Notes: generated by a model from the letters alone, not told the origin. A DNA stretch of 37,817 bases from Lachnospiraceae bacterium (GCA_900769115.1 CAAGFJ010000043.1:1-37817), one strand, 5' to 3'. Numbered from the stretch's first letter, positions 1-7,946 are shown. A program made the numbers and translations.

Positions 1-140
1 TGGCGAGGTGTTTTCGAGTCTAGTACCGCTGCGTGTGATGAGTAGCGAGAGCGTGCCTGCATTGATAATGTTATATCCCAAACAACCGATTCACAATCTA
101 ATATTTCGCGCGTCCGTTTCACTTACGCTGTGCAAGGGTA

Positions 141-353
141 TTAGTCCTCCGGATCATACTCTAATATATCACCCGGCTGACAATTCAGTGCCTTGCATAT
201 GGCTTCCAATGTCGAGAATCGAATTGCGCTTACCTTGCCAGTCTTAATCTTGGAAAGATTCACATTCGATACTCCTACTTTCTCTGATAATTCATTGAGG
301 CTCATCTTACGGTCAGCCATCACACGGTCAAGCCGCAATATAATCTTACCCAT
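141..353 (-). CDS. Small XRE/Cro-type HTH regulator (YozG-like)
   Basis: This 70-residue protein is nearly all one helix-turn-helix domain, with the pattern RMSLNELSEKVGVSNVNLSKIKTG near residues 15-38 followed by the LEAICKALNCQPGDILEY tail typical of the small XRE/YozG group. It is expected to be a DNA-binding repressor. The start at 353 is chosen because a GGAGG lies just upstream (about 360-367); the frame stays open further up but would run into the preceding gene. It follows the DUF2975 gene by 16 bp on the same strand. This pairing (DUF2975 membrane protein plus small XRE regulator) is common in Firmicutes, so the two are probably cotranscribed and the regulator may act on the palindrome at 1181-1197. 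The regulatory target is inference. Confidence 0.85.
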   Translation of the reverse strand: MGKIILRLDRVMADRKMSLNELSEKVGVSNVNLSKIKTGKVSAIRFSTLEAICKALNCQPGDILEYDPED

Positions 354-369
354 AACTTCCGCCTCCAGC

Positions 370-1080
370 CTATAATGTCTCGTCTGATTCCTGCTGCAAT
401 ACGGCTCCATACTGGAAAATGTATGTGAGTGCAAGCACAACTAATACAACTGCCACCATATCACCATTGACACTCAGATTGAAGTCCCAATGATTCGACC
501 ACATACTTGACATTGCCGAATTGGCAACGGAAGATACCACACACCAAGGAATTAAAGAGTATGCAAAATGTTTCATCTTCCGGATCACCTCTTCACTAAA
601 TGGAGAATCACAATTCTTAATTGCCTTGCATAATGCACCGATAAACCACAATGTTACCATTGTCACGATCAGATTGATCCAAGCACCGATCATAAATACA
701 CTGATCTTTTTCAAAGGAATCGCTTCGGTCTTCCCATCTGCATCTAATGAAAATCCCTTATCATCTACCTCAATATTAGATATCTTTGCTGTAATCCCGT
801 TCATATCGATCGTGCCATTCTCCGCCGCCTTCGTGAGACTCTTCTTCATCTCCTTCTGGCCTTCCTTCGAAAAAGAATTCCCAAACTGCGACATATCCAC
901 ATATATGGTTGCCCCGGTTCGAATGGTTGCTTTCACAAAGTCCTTCGGAAGTGCTGCTAATGCGATCGTCGCAATCAGGACTCCCACAATTCCAATTCCT
1001 ACAAGGATCTTGGCAATCAGCGTAATGATTCCCGCTATCTTACCCATGTTATTAATCTTAACAACTGCTTCTGGTTTCAT
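370..1080 (-). CDS. DUF2975 family membrane protein
   Basis: A 236-residue integral membrane protein. A long hydrophobic stretch lies near residues 14-43, a hydrophilic loop of about 80 residues follows, and two or three more hydrophobic segments fill the C-terminal half (IGAWINLIVTMVTLWFIGAL; the AVVLVVLALTYIFQYGAVLQ end). This layout and the XRE partner gene match the DUF2975 family, whose function is unknown. The start at 1080 is preferred over upstream ATGs because AAGGAGG sits about 10 bases before it. The gene is first in a two-gene operon behind a strong promoter at 1146-1173. A role in envelope homeostasis would be speculation. Confidence 0.8.
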   Translation of the reverse strand: MKPEAVVKINNMGKIAGIITLIAKILVGIGIVGVLIATIALAALPKDFVKATIRTGATIYVDMSQFGNSFSKEGQKEMKKSLTKAAENGTIDMNGITAKISNIEVDDKGFSLDADGKTEAIPLKKISVFMIGAWINLIVTMVTLWFIGALCKAIKNCDSPFSEEVIRKMKHFAYSLIPWCVVSSVANSAMSSMWSNHWDFNLSVNGDMVAVVLVVLALTYIFQYGAVLQQESDETL

Positions 1081-1124
1081 AATAAAGTCCTCCTTCATAT
1101 CAAAAAACATATTTCATAAAATAT

Positions 1125-1197
1125 TTAATGTTTATCGATAATCTCATTATAGCAGGACTTTATCATTTGTCAACAACTTTTTAATGTCAAACATTAA
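1125..1197 (-). promoter_or_regulatory. Consensus promoter with inverted-repeat operator for the DUF2975/XRE operon
   Basis: On the minus strand TTGACA (1168-1173) and TATAAT (1146-1151) are both perfect hexamers with a 16-base spacer. Just upstream of the -35 is the palindrome TTAATGTCAAACATTAA (1181-1197). A matching half-site, TTAATGTTT, lies downstream of the -10 at 1125-1133 in inverted orientation relative to the 1189-1199 arm. Sites flanking a strong promoter suggest autorepression, most simply by the small XRE protein. The promoter is directly seen; the identity of the repressor is inferred. Confidence 0.7.
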
Positions 1198-1237
1198 ATT
1201 ATTATTGTTGCACATGTGAACAACTATGATTTCTCTA

Positions 1238-2971
1238 TTATTGATATTTCCACTGTTCGGACTGCAACTGCAGGTCCACCATATGCTTATAGATACCATT
1301 TTGCTGTTTCAACTGTTCTGGTGTTCCCTGCTCTGCTACCGTGCCATCCTTCAATACCACGATCTTGTCTACCCCGTCTACGGTACGCATACGGTGTGCA
1401 ATAATCAGTACGGTCTTGTTCTGAATCAGTTTTGAGATAGATTCCTGAATAGCCGACTCATTGTCTACATCCAACGAGGCCGTTGCCTCATCCATCAAAA
1501 TGATCGGTGCATCCTTTAGGAACGCTCTTGCAATCGAGATTCTCTGTCTCTCACCACCGGAAAGCTCGGAACCATTTTCTCCGATCATGGTATTCCATTG
1601 ATCCGGCAGTTTCTCCACAAAGTCGGTACAATTCGCAAGTCTTGCCGCTTCCATTACCTCTTCGTCCGTTGCATCCTTCTTACCAATACGGATATTCTCC
1701 ATGATCGTATTATTGAACAAAGTAACATCCTGGAATACGATCGAATATAACGATAACAACTGCTCCGGATCGATCTCGGATACATTCATGCCGCCAACCG
1801 TGATCGTACCTTTATTGTTATCCCAGAATCTGGCCGCAAGACGGGATACCGTTGTCTTCCCTCCACCGGATGGACCGATCAATGCAGTAACTTCCCCCTG
1901 CTTTGCCACAAAACTGACATCCTGAAGTACCTGCTCGCCATCCTTGTAAGAAAATGCTACATGATCAAATGAAATATCATATCCCTGATTATTCAGTTTC
2001 TCTCTACCTGTCTGTTCCTCATGGGATAAGATCTCATCCATTCTTGCACAGTTGGTATTCAGACTGATAATAGCTGCCAGATTCTGTAACGCAATCTGCA
2101 ACGGCTCATACATTCTGGTTACCACTAACAGGAACATAAAGAAGGTAAGTACACTGATCTCACCCTTGGTAAGAAGAATACTTCCGGTTACTGCCACCGT
2201 TCCAATTCCTAATTTCAGGATCATCTGTGCCGAACATACAAATGCCGCATTGGCAAACTCTGCCACGATTGAATGATCCTCTACTGCTTTGATCTTCTTG
2301 TTCAGACCAACCATATATGAATCGGTCATATTGTTAGAACGCAGATCCCGGATCGTTTCCAGTCCTTCCTGAATACCATCTAAACAGCTTAACTTGTATT
2401 CCATACTCTTTGCATGTACTTTTCCCATCACATTTTTAGAGGAAAGCACAATGATAAATGCAATCGGCATAACCCAGATAGCAGCCAATGCCATTCTCCA
2501 GTCAAAGAACAACAGACTGATGATAATAATTGTCGTCGAACCAAACGCACCAACCAATTCCGGAATCCAGTGTGAGCTTCCCGTCTCGATCAACGCACAA
2601 TCTGCCATGATCGTATTGGTCAGATCTGACAGATCCTTCTTACCGAAGAAAGATAACGGCAATTTTCTCAACTTCTCCGCTAACATTCTACGTCTTACAC
2701 CACTTTCCACATAGGTAGAAAGAAATGTTGCATTATACTGAATATACGTTGTAACTGCGATCAGAACCAATGCTGCGATGACCCCAACTGTAAAGAAGGT
2801 TACCTTATCCTTTGGCAGGCTGCCCTCTAGCAGATAAGATGACAATGCATACAACAAGCCTACCGGAAACATCAATATGAGATTCGAGATCGTAACAGAC
2901 ACAAATGCCTGTATCATTGCCTTTGCACCTTTATCGGAAAGTGCATATTTATGTTTTAATTTTTCTATCAT
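1238..2971 (-). CDS. ABC transporter, fused permease and ATP-binding protein (subunit 2)
   Basis: A 577-residue ABC half-transporter: an N-terminal type I exporter-fold membrane domain (about residues 1-320) and a C-terminal nucleotide-binding domain. Walker A is GPSGGGKTT near residue 367, the signature is LSGGERQR near 469, Walker B is ILMDEA with its catalytic Glu near 489, and the switch His is in IAHRMR near 522. All ATPase residues are present. Its ATG overlaps the stop of the preceding half-transporter by 4 bp (ATGA), so the two are translationally coupled and very likely form a heterodimer. Substrate cannot be read from the sequence. Drug or peptide export is the default, but some TetR-linked pairs with this fold act in siderophore or cofactor uptake. 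Confidence 0.9.
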   Translation of the reverse strand: MIEKLKHKYALSDKGAKAMIQAFVSVTISNLILMFPVGLLYALSSYLLEGSLPKDKVTFFTVGVIAALVLIAVTTYIQYNATFLSTYVESGVRRRMLAEKLRKLPLSFFGKKDLSDLTNTIMADCALIETGSSHWIPELVGAFGSTTIIIISLLFFDWRMALAAIWVMPIAFIIVLSSKNVMGKVHAKSMEYKLSCLDGIQEGLETIRDLRSNNMTDSYMVGLNKKIKAVEDHSIVAEFANAAFVCSAQMILKLGIGTVAVTGSILLTKGEISVLTFFMFLLVVTRMYEPLQIALQNLAAIISLNTNCARMDEILSHEEQTGREKLNNQGYDISFDHVAFSYKDGEQVLQDVSFVAKQGEVTALIGPSGGGKTTVSRLAARFWDNNKGTITVGGMNVSEIDPEQLLSLYSIVFQDVTLFNNTIMENIRIGKKDATDEEVMEAARLANCTDFVEKLPDQWNTMIGENGSELSGGERQRISIARAFLKDAPIILMDEATASLDVDNESAIQESISKLIQNKTVLIIAHRMRTVDGVDKIVVLKDGTVAEQGTPEQLKQQNGIYKHMVDLQLQSEQWKYQ

Positions 2972-4758
2972 GCCGTCTCACCTGTCCTTCCTACCTGCCA
3001 GTTGACAGATTGATTGTATTCATTCCACATATGGGTATAGATACCATTTGCCGTTGTTAATGCATCATGTGTACCGCTCTCTGCGATCTTGCCATCCTTC
3101 AATACATAAATGCAGTCTGCATTTGTTACAGTTGACAGGCGGTGTGCGATCATAATAACCGTCTTATTCTTTGCAAGATTCTCAAATGCCTTCTGCACCA
3201 GTCTCTCATTATCCGGATCGGCAAATGCAGTCGCCTCGTCTAAGATCAGGATGGGCGCATTCTTAAGAAAGGCTCTTGCAATCGACAGACGCTGTGCCTC
3301 ACCACCGGATACATAGATTCCCTTCGAACCGATCATCGTATGTACACCCTCCGGAAACTTTTCAATAATATCCATGCACTGTGCAGCTTTGAGTGCTTCC
3401 ATGACTTCTTCATCTGTTGCATCCGGTCTTCCCATTCTGACATTTTCCAAAATGCTGATCTTAAGAAGCCTACTATCCTGGAACACATAAGAAACCTGCT
3501 TCATCAATTCCTTAGAGTCTATATCTTTGACATCCACACCGCCGATCCGGATACTTCCACTCTGCACATCCCAGAAACGTGCTACCAAAGAAGCCAGTGT
3601 TGTCTTACCGCCACCAGACGGCCCTACAAAAGCAACGTGCTCGCCCTCTTTGATATTCATGGATATATGATCGATCGCATTTCCTTTGTTCTCGTCATAA
3701 GCAAAGGTCACATCCTCAATCGCAATGGAAGCATCCTTTGGCTGTGCATTCTTACCATTATTGTCAAGTGGCTTTACACCCAGAATATTATCCATTCTGT
3801 TCAAAGCATCTTCCACTAACATCTGCGACTCACCGGCATATGCCACCTTCATCAAGGTTGTCGTCAGCGTAGAAGTAATCAATATATAGAAAAACAGATT
3901 CAACACGAAGGTATCTGTAATGTGGTTACCACCTAACTTATATGCTGCAATGATCAGCGCTGCAAAGATTCCATTGCAGGAAACTACGAAACAGGTCATC
4001 GGAATCCGCATGTTCTTTGTATAACCGATCGTCCATTTCTCATAATCATCAATTGCTGATTTGAAACGCTTGAACGAAAATACCGTCTGTCCGAAGGTCT
4101 TCACAACCGGCACACCTCTGACATATTCCACCGCTTCCGATGTCATCGTCTCCAATGCATTCTGGTACTGTCTCATATCCTCTGCCATCTTCGGTCCCAT
4201 CATAAGGGAACCCATTAAGATAAATGCGATTACTGCCGGAATCAGACTGATCAGACCTAACCGCCAGTCAAATACCATCATCATAATAAGCAGTCCAATC
4301 GGTGTTGCTCTTGACACGACTTTATCCGGAAGATTGTGTGCAAGAAATGTCTCTGTCGCTGCACTTGAATCATTTACAATCTTACGAATCTTACCTGTTC
4401 CCTCAGTCTCTACATACCCAAGTGGGAGCTTCATAATATGTTCCATCATAAGAGTTCTCATATTCGACTGCACACGGAATGCGGCCTTATGAGAACACAT
4501 CAGTGCTGCAATATAGAACACCATGCCAAGCAGTGCAAAGCCTACTGCCTGCCAGCCGTAGGTCGTAATATGAGTTGCCTGCTCATAATTCGGTCTTACC
4601 GCTAAAATTTCTTTTATGATTCGCCAGATATCATAAAATGGAATGAGTGCGATCCATGCACTGATCGCTGCTAACACGCAGGACACATACGAGAAATACT
4701 TGTGATTCCCCGCAATATCCATCAGCCTTGACATCGCACTTTGTTTCTTTGTCTTCAT
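2968..4758 (-). CDS. ABC transporter, fused permease and ATP-binding protein (subunit 1)
   Basis: A 596-residue half-transporter with six predicted membrane spans in the first 320 residues and an NBD. Walker A GPSGGGKTT is near residue 378, the signature reads VSGGEAQR (first position Val instead of Leu) near 482, Walker B is ILILDEATA and the switch His is in IAHRLSTV. Both nucleotide sites of the predicted heterodimer therefore look competent. The start follows AAGGAGG by about 8 bases. It is the first gene of the transporter operon, downstream of tetR and separated from it by a terminator, a promoter and a GTTAG-N6-CTAAC operator. Regulation by the adjacent TetR protein is inferred. Confidence 0.9.
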   Translation of the reverse strand: MKTKKQSAMSRLMDIAGNHKYFSYVSCVLAAISAWIALIPFYDIWRIIKEILAVRPNYEQATHITTYGWQAVGFALLGMVFYIAALMCSHKAAFRVQSNMRTLMMEHIMKLPLGYVETEGTGKIRKIVNDSSAATETFLAHNLPDKVVSRATPIGLLIMMMVFDWRLGLISLIPAVIAFILMGSLMMGPKMAEDMRQYQNALETMTSEAVEYVRGVPVVKTFGQTVFSFKRFKSAIDDYEKWTIGYTKNMRIPMTCFVVSCNGIFAALIIAAYKLGGNHITDTFVLNLFFYILITSTLTTTLMKVAYAGESQMLVEDALNRMDNILGVKPLDNNGKNAQPKDASIAIEDVTFAYDENKGNAIDHISMNIKEGEHVAFVGPSGGGKTTLASLVARFWDVQSGSIRIGGVDVKDIDSKELMKQVSYVFQDSRLLKISILENVRMGRPDATDEEVMEALKAAQCMDIIEKFPEGVHTMIGSKGIYVSGGEAQRLSIARAFLKNAPILILDEATAFADPDNERLVQKAFENLAKNKTVIMIAHRLSTVTNADCIYVLKDGKIAESGTHDALTTANGIYTHMWNEYNQSVNWQVGRTGETA

Positions 4759-4813
4759 TGTGTCTCCTCCTTAACTTTAGACTTTCCAGATATATGTCTG
4801 GTTTGTTATTTCT

Positions 4814-4836
4814 ATCATAAGTTAGCATGTACTAAC
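4814..4836 (-). promoter_or_regulatory. TetR-type operator in the ABC transporter promoter
   Basis: GTTAGCATGTACTAAC at 4821-4836 is an inverted repeat (GTTAG-N6-CTAAC). On the minus strand it lies directly upstream of a -10-like TATGAT (4814-4819), filling the spacer region where a repressor would block RNA polymerase. No good -35 is visible. The same arms with the same spacing recur at 6172-6187. Confidence 0.6.
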
Positions 4837-4842
4837 CCATAT

Positions 4843-4868
4843 ACAAAAAGAAAAGGGCATCCGCCCCT
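4843..4868 (-). terminator. Intrinsic terminator of tetR
   Basis: Read on the minus strand just after the tetR stop, AGGGGC-GGAT-GCCCTT forms a short stem with a G-U pair (4853-4868) and is followed by a T-rich run TTTTCTTTTT (4844-4853). It would separate tetR transcription from the ABC operon. Confidence 0.6.
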
Positions 4869-4872
4869 ATGT

Positions 4873-5472
4873 TTACAGCCCGATCACTGCTTTCCATCCG
4901 GCATAATTGAACTGTCTTACATTCCTCATGAATTCTACCGCCTGTTCATAGCTCTTGTTATGTGTGATCAGTTCATATACATACTGCCAGCCATTCCGGC
5001 AATATACATGAACAAAGAAGTCATCCACGGTCGCATCCGATGTGGAATACTGCTTCACTAACTCCTTATAATAGGATTCCTCAATCGCTGCAAGCTGATC
5101 AAAATACCCTTCATATTCCGTGCCCGCCGAACAACAAAAGAGCAGCCGGATCTCATCCATATGTTGATAAATATATTGCAATACCAGATCCGTTCCCTCG
5201 TCTCCTGCATCCACTGCCCCATCCATATCCTGGGAATGGGCTGCCTTCTCTATGCTTGCAAGATAGATACGCATCAATTCCTCTGCTGGTTCCTTCACAA
5301 TTGCCGCAAACAATCCCTTCTTATCACCAAATCTTGTATAAATGGAATTCGTACTGACTCCACTAGCGGCTGAAATTCTACGCAGACTGGCATCATGAAA
5401 TCCCACCTCCAAAAATTCATTCCTCGCACTCTCTATTAAGATCTCCGTTACACCTTCTGTTTCCTTCCGCAT
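4873..5472 (-). CDS. TetR/AcrR family transcriptional regulator
   Basis: A 199-residue protein with an N-terminal TetR helix-turn-helix: ILIESARNEFLEVGFHDASLRRISAASGVSTNSIYTRFGDKKGLFAAIV covers about residues 10-58. The C-terminal ligand-binding half is unlike any group I can name and ends AVEFMRNVRQFNYAGW, common in AcrR-like regulators. The start at 5472 is chosen because AGGAG precedes it by 7-8 bases; an in-frame ATG at 5490 lacks a good site. It sits between the membrane protein gene (5611-6111) and the ABC operon, all on one strand, with promoters of its own at 5549-5578. It is the obvious candidate for binding the GTTAG-N6-CTAAC palindromes on both sides. Confidence 0.9.
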   Translation of the reverse strand: MRKETEGVTEILIESARNEFLEVGFHDASLRRISAASGVSTNSIYTRFGDKKGLFAAIVKEPAEELMRIYLASIEKAAHSQDMDGAVDAGDEGTDLVLQYIYQHMDEIRLLFCCSAGTEYEGYFDQLAAIEESYYKELVKQYSTSDATVDDFFVHVYCRNGWQYVYELITHNKSYEQAVEFMRNVRQFNYAGWKAVIGL

Positions 5473-5536
5473 CTGTGTTCTCCTATACATTCACCGGGAT
5501 TGTATTTCCAATCTGATTGCGTATGTCTGCCCTTCA

Positions 5537-5578
5537 CATAACAGTGTTATGATAACACCGTTATTTTATTGGTGTCAA
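5537..5578 (-). promoter_or_regulatory. tetR promoter with overlapping palindrome
   Basis: On the minus strand TTGACA (5573-5578) is followed 18 bases later by TATCAT (5549-5554). The perfect palindrome GTGTTAT-G-ATAACAC (5544-5558) covers the -10, and a second overlapping one, CATAACA-G-TGTTATG, lies at 5537-5551. This is the expected arrangement for autorepression, although these arms differ from the GTTAG/CTAAC sites of the flanking genes. Confidence 0.65.
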
Positions 5579-5610
5579 TAGAGTTGATGATAAGGTTTCT
5601 CAATTCATGA

Positions 5611-6111
5611 TCACATTCTTGCCAGAAACATGACAAATAGTCCTACCGGAAGGGCAATCACCGCCTGCGTGAACATGCCGATTACTGCATACTTGATGTG
5701 ATGCCAGTAATCATGGTAGGCATCTACCAAATCCTCTGTTCCCGGAATGATCATTCTCTTACTATGGCAAAACCACAGACAATCTACCACCAGCGCATCG
5801 AACCACATCTCTGCTATCCACATAATGTATCCCTGCAGCCAGCCCTCCACAAAAGTTCGTGCGCCCCCAATATAATATGCTAACACCGTCTGCAAGATCA
5901 TATAACCGCAGAAAACTCCTAATTTTCCAATGGTTGCTTTCTTTGTCAGCTTGTCGGCATCTTCTTCTATCAATCCTAACTCCCTGCAGCGATCCTGAAT
6001 CGCTTTGGGATATTCCTGTATCATGCCAAGCTTTCCCTTCTTTACCGTACTGATACCGATAACAGCATAAACGAACATAATAAAAATAAGGCTTTCTAAT
6101 AATAGGTTCAT
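5611..6111 (-). CDS. Uncharacterised multi-pass membrane protein
   Basis: A 166-residue hydrophobic protein I do not recognise. Hydrophobic segments lie near residues 3-20, 64-84, 92-112 and 138-162. A charged cytoplasmic-like stretch (residues about 25-60, IQEYPKAIQDRCRELGLIEE) separates the first two. A conserved-looking aromatic/His motif, DAYHDYWHHIKY, precedes the last span. GGAGG lies 12 bases before the start, slightly far. It is upstream of tetR on the same strand, and its promoter contains the same palindrome as the ABC transporter promoter, so it probably belongs to the same TetR regulon. An accessory role to the transporter is inference. Confidence 0.8.
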   Translation of the reverse strand: MNLLLESLIFIMFVYAVIGISTVKKGKLGMIQEYPKAIQDRCRELGLIEEDADKLTKKATIGKLGVFCGYMILQTVLAYYIGGARTFVEGWLQGYIMWIAEMWFDALVVDCLWFCHSKRMIIPGTEDLVDAYHDYWHHIKYAVIGMFTQAVIALPVGLFVMFLARM

Positions 6112-6169
6112 GTTTATCTTAGACCTCCGTGTTCTAATGATTCTTTTGTGATGGTGGGTGTATGGGTAT

Positions 6170-6198
6170 ATGTTAGTTGAGGCTAACCATTATGTCAA
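6170..6198 (-). promoter_or_regulatory. Promoter with TetR-type operator for the membrane protein gene
   Basis: On the minus strand TTGACA (6193-6198) and TAACAT (6170-6175) are 17 bases apart. The palindrome GTTAGTTGAGGCTAAC (plus-strand reading, 6172-6187) occupies the spacer and -10. Arms and N6 spacing are identical to the site at 4821-4836, while the six central bases differ, as expected for a dimer-binding operator. Confidence 0.65.
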
Positions 6199-6222
6199 GG
6201 TGTTTATCTTTAAGATGCTTAT

Positions 6223-6453
6223 TTATCCGATCATCTTATGAAATTTACTAATCAATACCCAACGCATTTTTATTAAAATATAATATTGTGGTTCAGTAAT
6301 GAACTTCAATTCTTCTGCTTTCAATATTTCACCATTATTGACATAATTAAATAACAATGTAAATATCTCTATAATCATTCTTTTGATCCGCACTATCATG
6401 GCGAATATTATAACCATTACATTACCTAATATACATTTCAATATCTGCAACAT
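6223..6453 (-). CDS. Doubtful small ORF (76 codons)
   Basis: An open frame overlapping the last 32 bases of the Mrr-like gene. The product is Ile/Met/Lys rich with a hydrophobic N-terminal half (GNVMVIIFAMIV). No convincing ribosome binding site precedes the ATG; only GGGAT lies nearby. In AT-rich DNA a frame of this length can arise by chance. It could instead be a small third gene of the nuclease islet. I keep it as a weak call. Confidence 0.2.
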   Translation of the reverse strand: MLQILKCILGNVMVIIFAMIVRIKRMIIEIFTLLFNYVNNGEILKAEELKFITEPQYYILIKMRWVLISKFHKMIG

Positions 6454-7168
6454 CTAAATCCCAAAAATGATATGCCCACTTATTTAAACCGCTTATAAAC
6501 TGGTTAAATAATTTCGCAGAAACTTTATACTTATCTTTTAAATATATGATTTCTTTCAAATGTTGTTGTGATACTCCTACTAGCTTAACATTATTATCGC
6601 AATTCAATAAGTACAGATTTTGGAATTGCTCGGCAAAATATTTGCTTTCAAAAAGTAAGATTCCCTCTTTAAGAAACAAATTTTGTTCTATGGAATTTTT
6701 CCCGTTCAAATTCATAAACATCCAAAAAGGATCGCCTATAGTTTTATAATCTGGAACCAAGTATTTACCATTTTCACCATTAATAACCTTATAAAGTTCA
6801 TCATATTTTATAAGTCTGATTCCATTATAACTAGATACTTTTTTTGCTCCATCCTGAAACTCGCTTTCTGCCGAAATAAAAATTCCATTCATGTTCCCTA
6901 TATGCTCTAATTTATAAGAAAAATTTCTTAGTTCACCAACATTTATTGGATTTTTCCAGTTTTTACACTCAATTGCCACCTTGTAGTTCACTCCAAAATG
7001 TTCGTATGAATATAGTATGTCTATCTCATGGCTTGCACCATCATCTCCTATTATTGGAACATGTTTCTCAACTTTAGCTTTTATTCTCTCGTTATTAGCA
7101 ATTTGAATATAAATTTTTTCAACAATAGACTCAAACTCCTCTCCTTTCTCTTTTGATGCATTATTCAT
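6422..7168 (-). CDS. Mrr-like restriction endonuclease-fold protein with unnamed C-terminal domain
   Basis: A 248-residue protein with an N-terminal PD-(D/E)XK nuclease domain of the Mrr_cat type. It has a helix with E10/E11/E13, then EID with D50, then AIECK with E67 and K69, then the Mrr-like GIFIS...FQDGAKKV...GIRLI block (95-120). All three catalytic positions (D, E, K) are present. From about residue 139 a second domain begins with PDYKTIGDPFW and continues ILLFESKYFAEQF and GVSQQHLKEI. I do not know a name for it; the upstream gene carries the same domain. GAGGAG precedes the start by 6-7 bases and overlaps the end of the upstream gene by 8 bp. The gene is markedly AT-richer than its flanks. 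A type IV restriction or other defence role is inferred. Confidence 0.75.
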   Translation of the reverse strand: MNNASKEKGEEFESIVEKIYIQIANNERIKAKVEKHVPIIGDDGASHEIDILYSYEHFGVNYKVAIECKNWKNPINVGELRNFSYKLEHIGNMNGIFISAESEFQDGAKKVSSYNGIRLIKYDELYKVINGENGKYLVPDYKTIGDPFWMFMNLNGKNSIEQNLFLKEGILLFESKYFAEQFQNLYLLNCDNNVKLVGVSQQHLKEIIYLKDKYKVSAKLFNQFISGLNKWAYHFWDLDVADIEMYIR

Positions 7169-7946
7169 TATTGTCTCCTCTCAAATAAAATTTTTTAAAA
7201 CTTTTATGTGGAATTCGATAACATGAGATAGAATTTTTCTGTAATTGTTCAAATTCTGGAAAAGCTATACTAAAATCTGGAAACATCCCTTTTTCTTGAA
7301 GGGAAACTAACACTTTGAGATGGTTTTGAGAAATGCCAAAAACCTTAGCACTCTTTTTTATTTTACTACAATAATTAGTAGCCTGCTTCTTTGATAAAAA
7401 CAATAAAATACTATCATTAACCATCTCGTAATTTCCTGTATTCTTATCATTATCTTGTTCTGTTTCCATAACGACCCAAAATGGATCCCCTATTATCTCT
7501 TCATCTGGCAACATTACTTTTACAGCACTTAAAACAGATTTTCTTACTTCATCTAAAAAATCAAATTTCTTTAAATCAATATTTGTCAATTCAGCAACTT
7601 TCTTTGCCCCACTAGATACTCTATCATCATAATAAATAATACCTTTTGCAAAAAAATGTAAATCTTTCAAGACATTTGCAAATTCCCATATATCATTCTC
7701 TGTTACTTTTGTACCTTCTATTACTTTAATCACTGTACGTTCTAAATTATTCATCTGAATGAATTCAAAATAAATATCAACTGTATGTTCTTTTAATTTT
7801 CCAGATATTGTCACATTCTCTGCAATCCTAGGTCTAAAAAAACCTTCGCTTTGAAAATGACTTTTATACATTGAAATTATATTAGCTTTTAATCCTGGAT
7901 TTTTTCTTAACTCGAATATATATATCCCTCCTTCATCTTGTAGCAC
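7161..7946 (-). CDS. Paralogue of the Mrr-like protein with a degenerate nuclease site
   Basis: About 261 residues and homologous over most of its length to the downstream protein. HTVDIYF (D57) matches HEIDILY; VIKVIEGTK (72-80) sits where VAIECK is, so the ExK pair reads E-G-T with a Lys one place later; GIIYYDDRVSSGAKKV matches GIFISAESEFQDGAKKV. The C-terminal half shares IGDPFW (152-157), ILLFLSK (180-186) and GISQNHLK (204-211). The nuclease site therefore looks inactive or shifted. The start is uncertain: the listed GTG at 7946 has no ribosome binding site, whereas AAGGAGG lies inside the frame at codons 5-7, seven bases before an ATA codon. It is translated first in a two-gene unit. 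Confidence 0.65.
   Translation of the reverse strand: MLQDEGGIYIFELRKNPGLKANIISMYKSHFQSEGFFRPRIAENVTISGKLKEHTVDIYFEFIQMNNLERTVIKVIEGTKVTENDIWEFANVLKDLHFFAKGIIYYDDRVSSGAKKVAELTNIDLKKFDFLDEVRKSVLSAVKVMLPDEEIIGDPFWVVMETEQDNDKNTGNYEMVNDSILLFLSKKQATNYCSKIKKSAKVFGISQNHLKVLVSLQEKGMFPDFSIAFPEFEQLQKNSISCYRIPHKSFKKFYLRGDNNE

Noticed and set aside
1..140. Opening 140 bases as the end of another gene
   Set aside because: No frame gives a recognisable product and no RNA gene pattern is visible; I see nothing to annotate.
521..1141. Plus-strand reading frame of 206 codons opposite the DUF2975 gene
   Set aside because: It is antisense to a gene with a strong promoter and ribosome binding site, and its hydrophobicity mirrors the membrane protein on the other strand.
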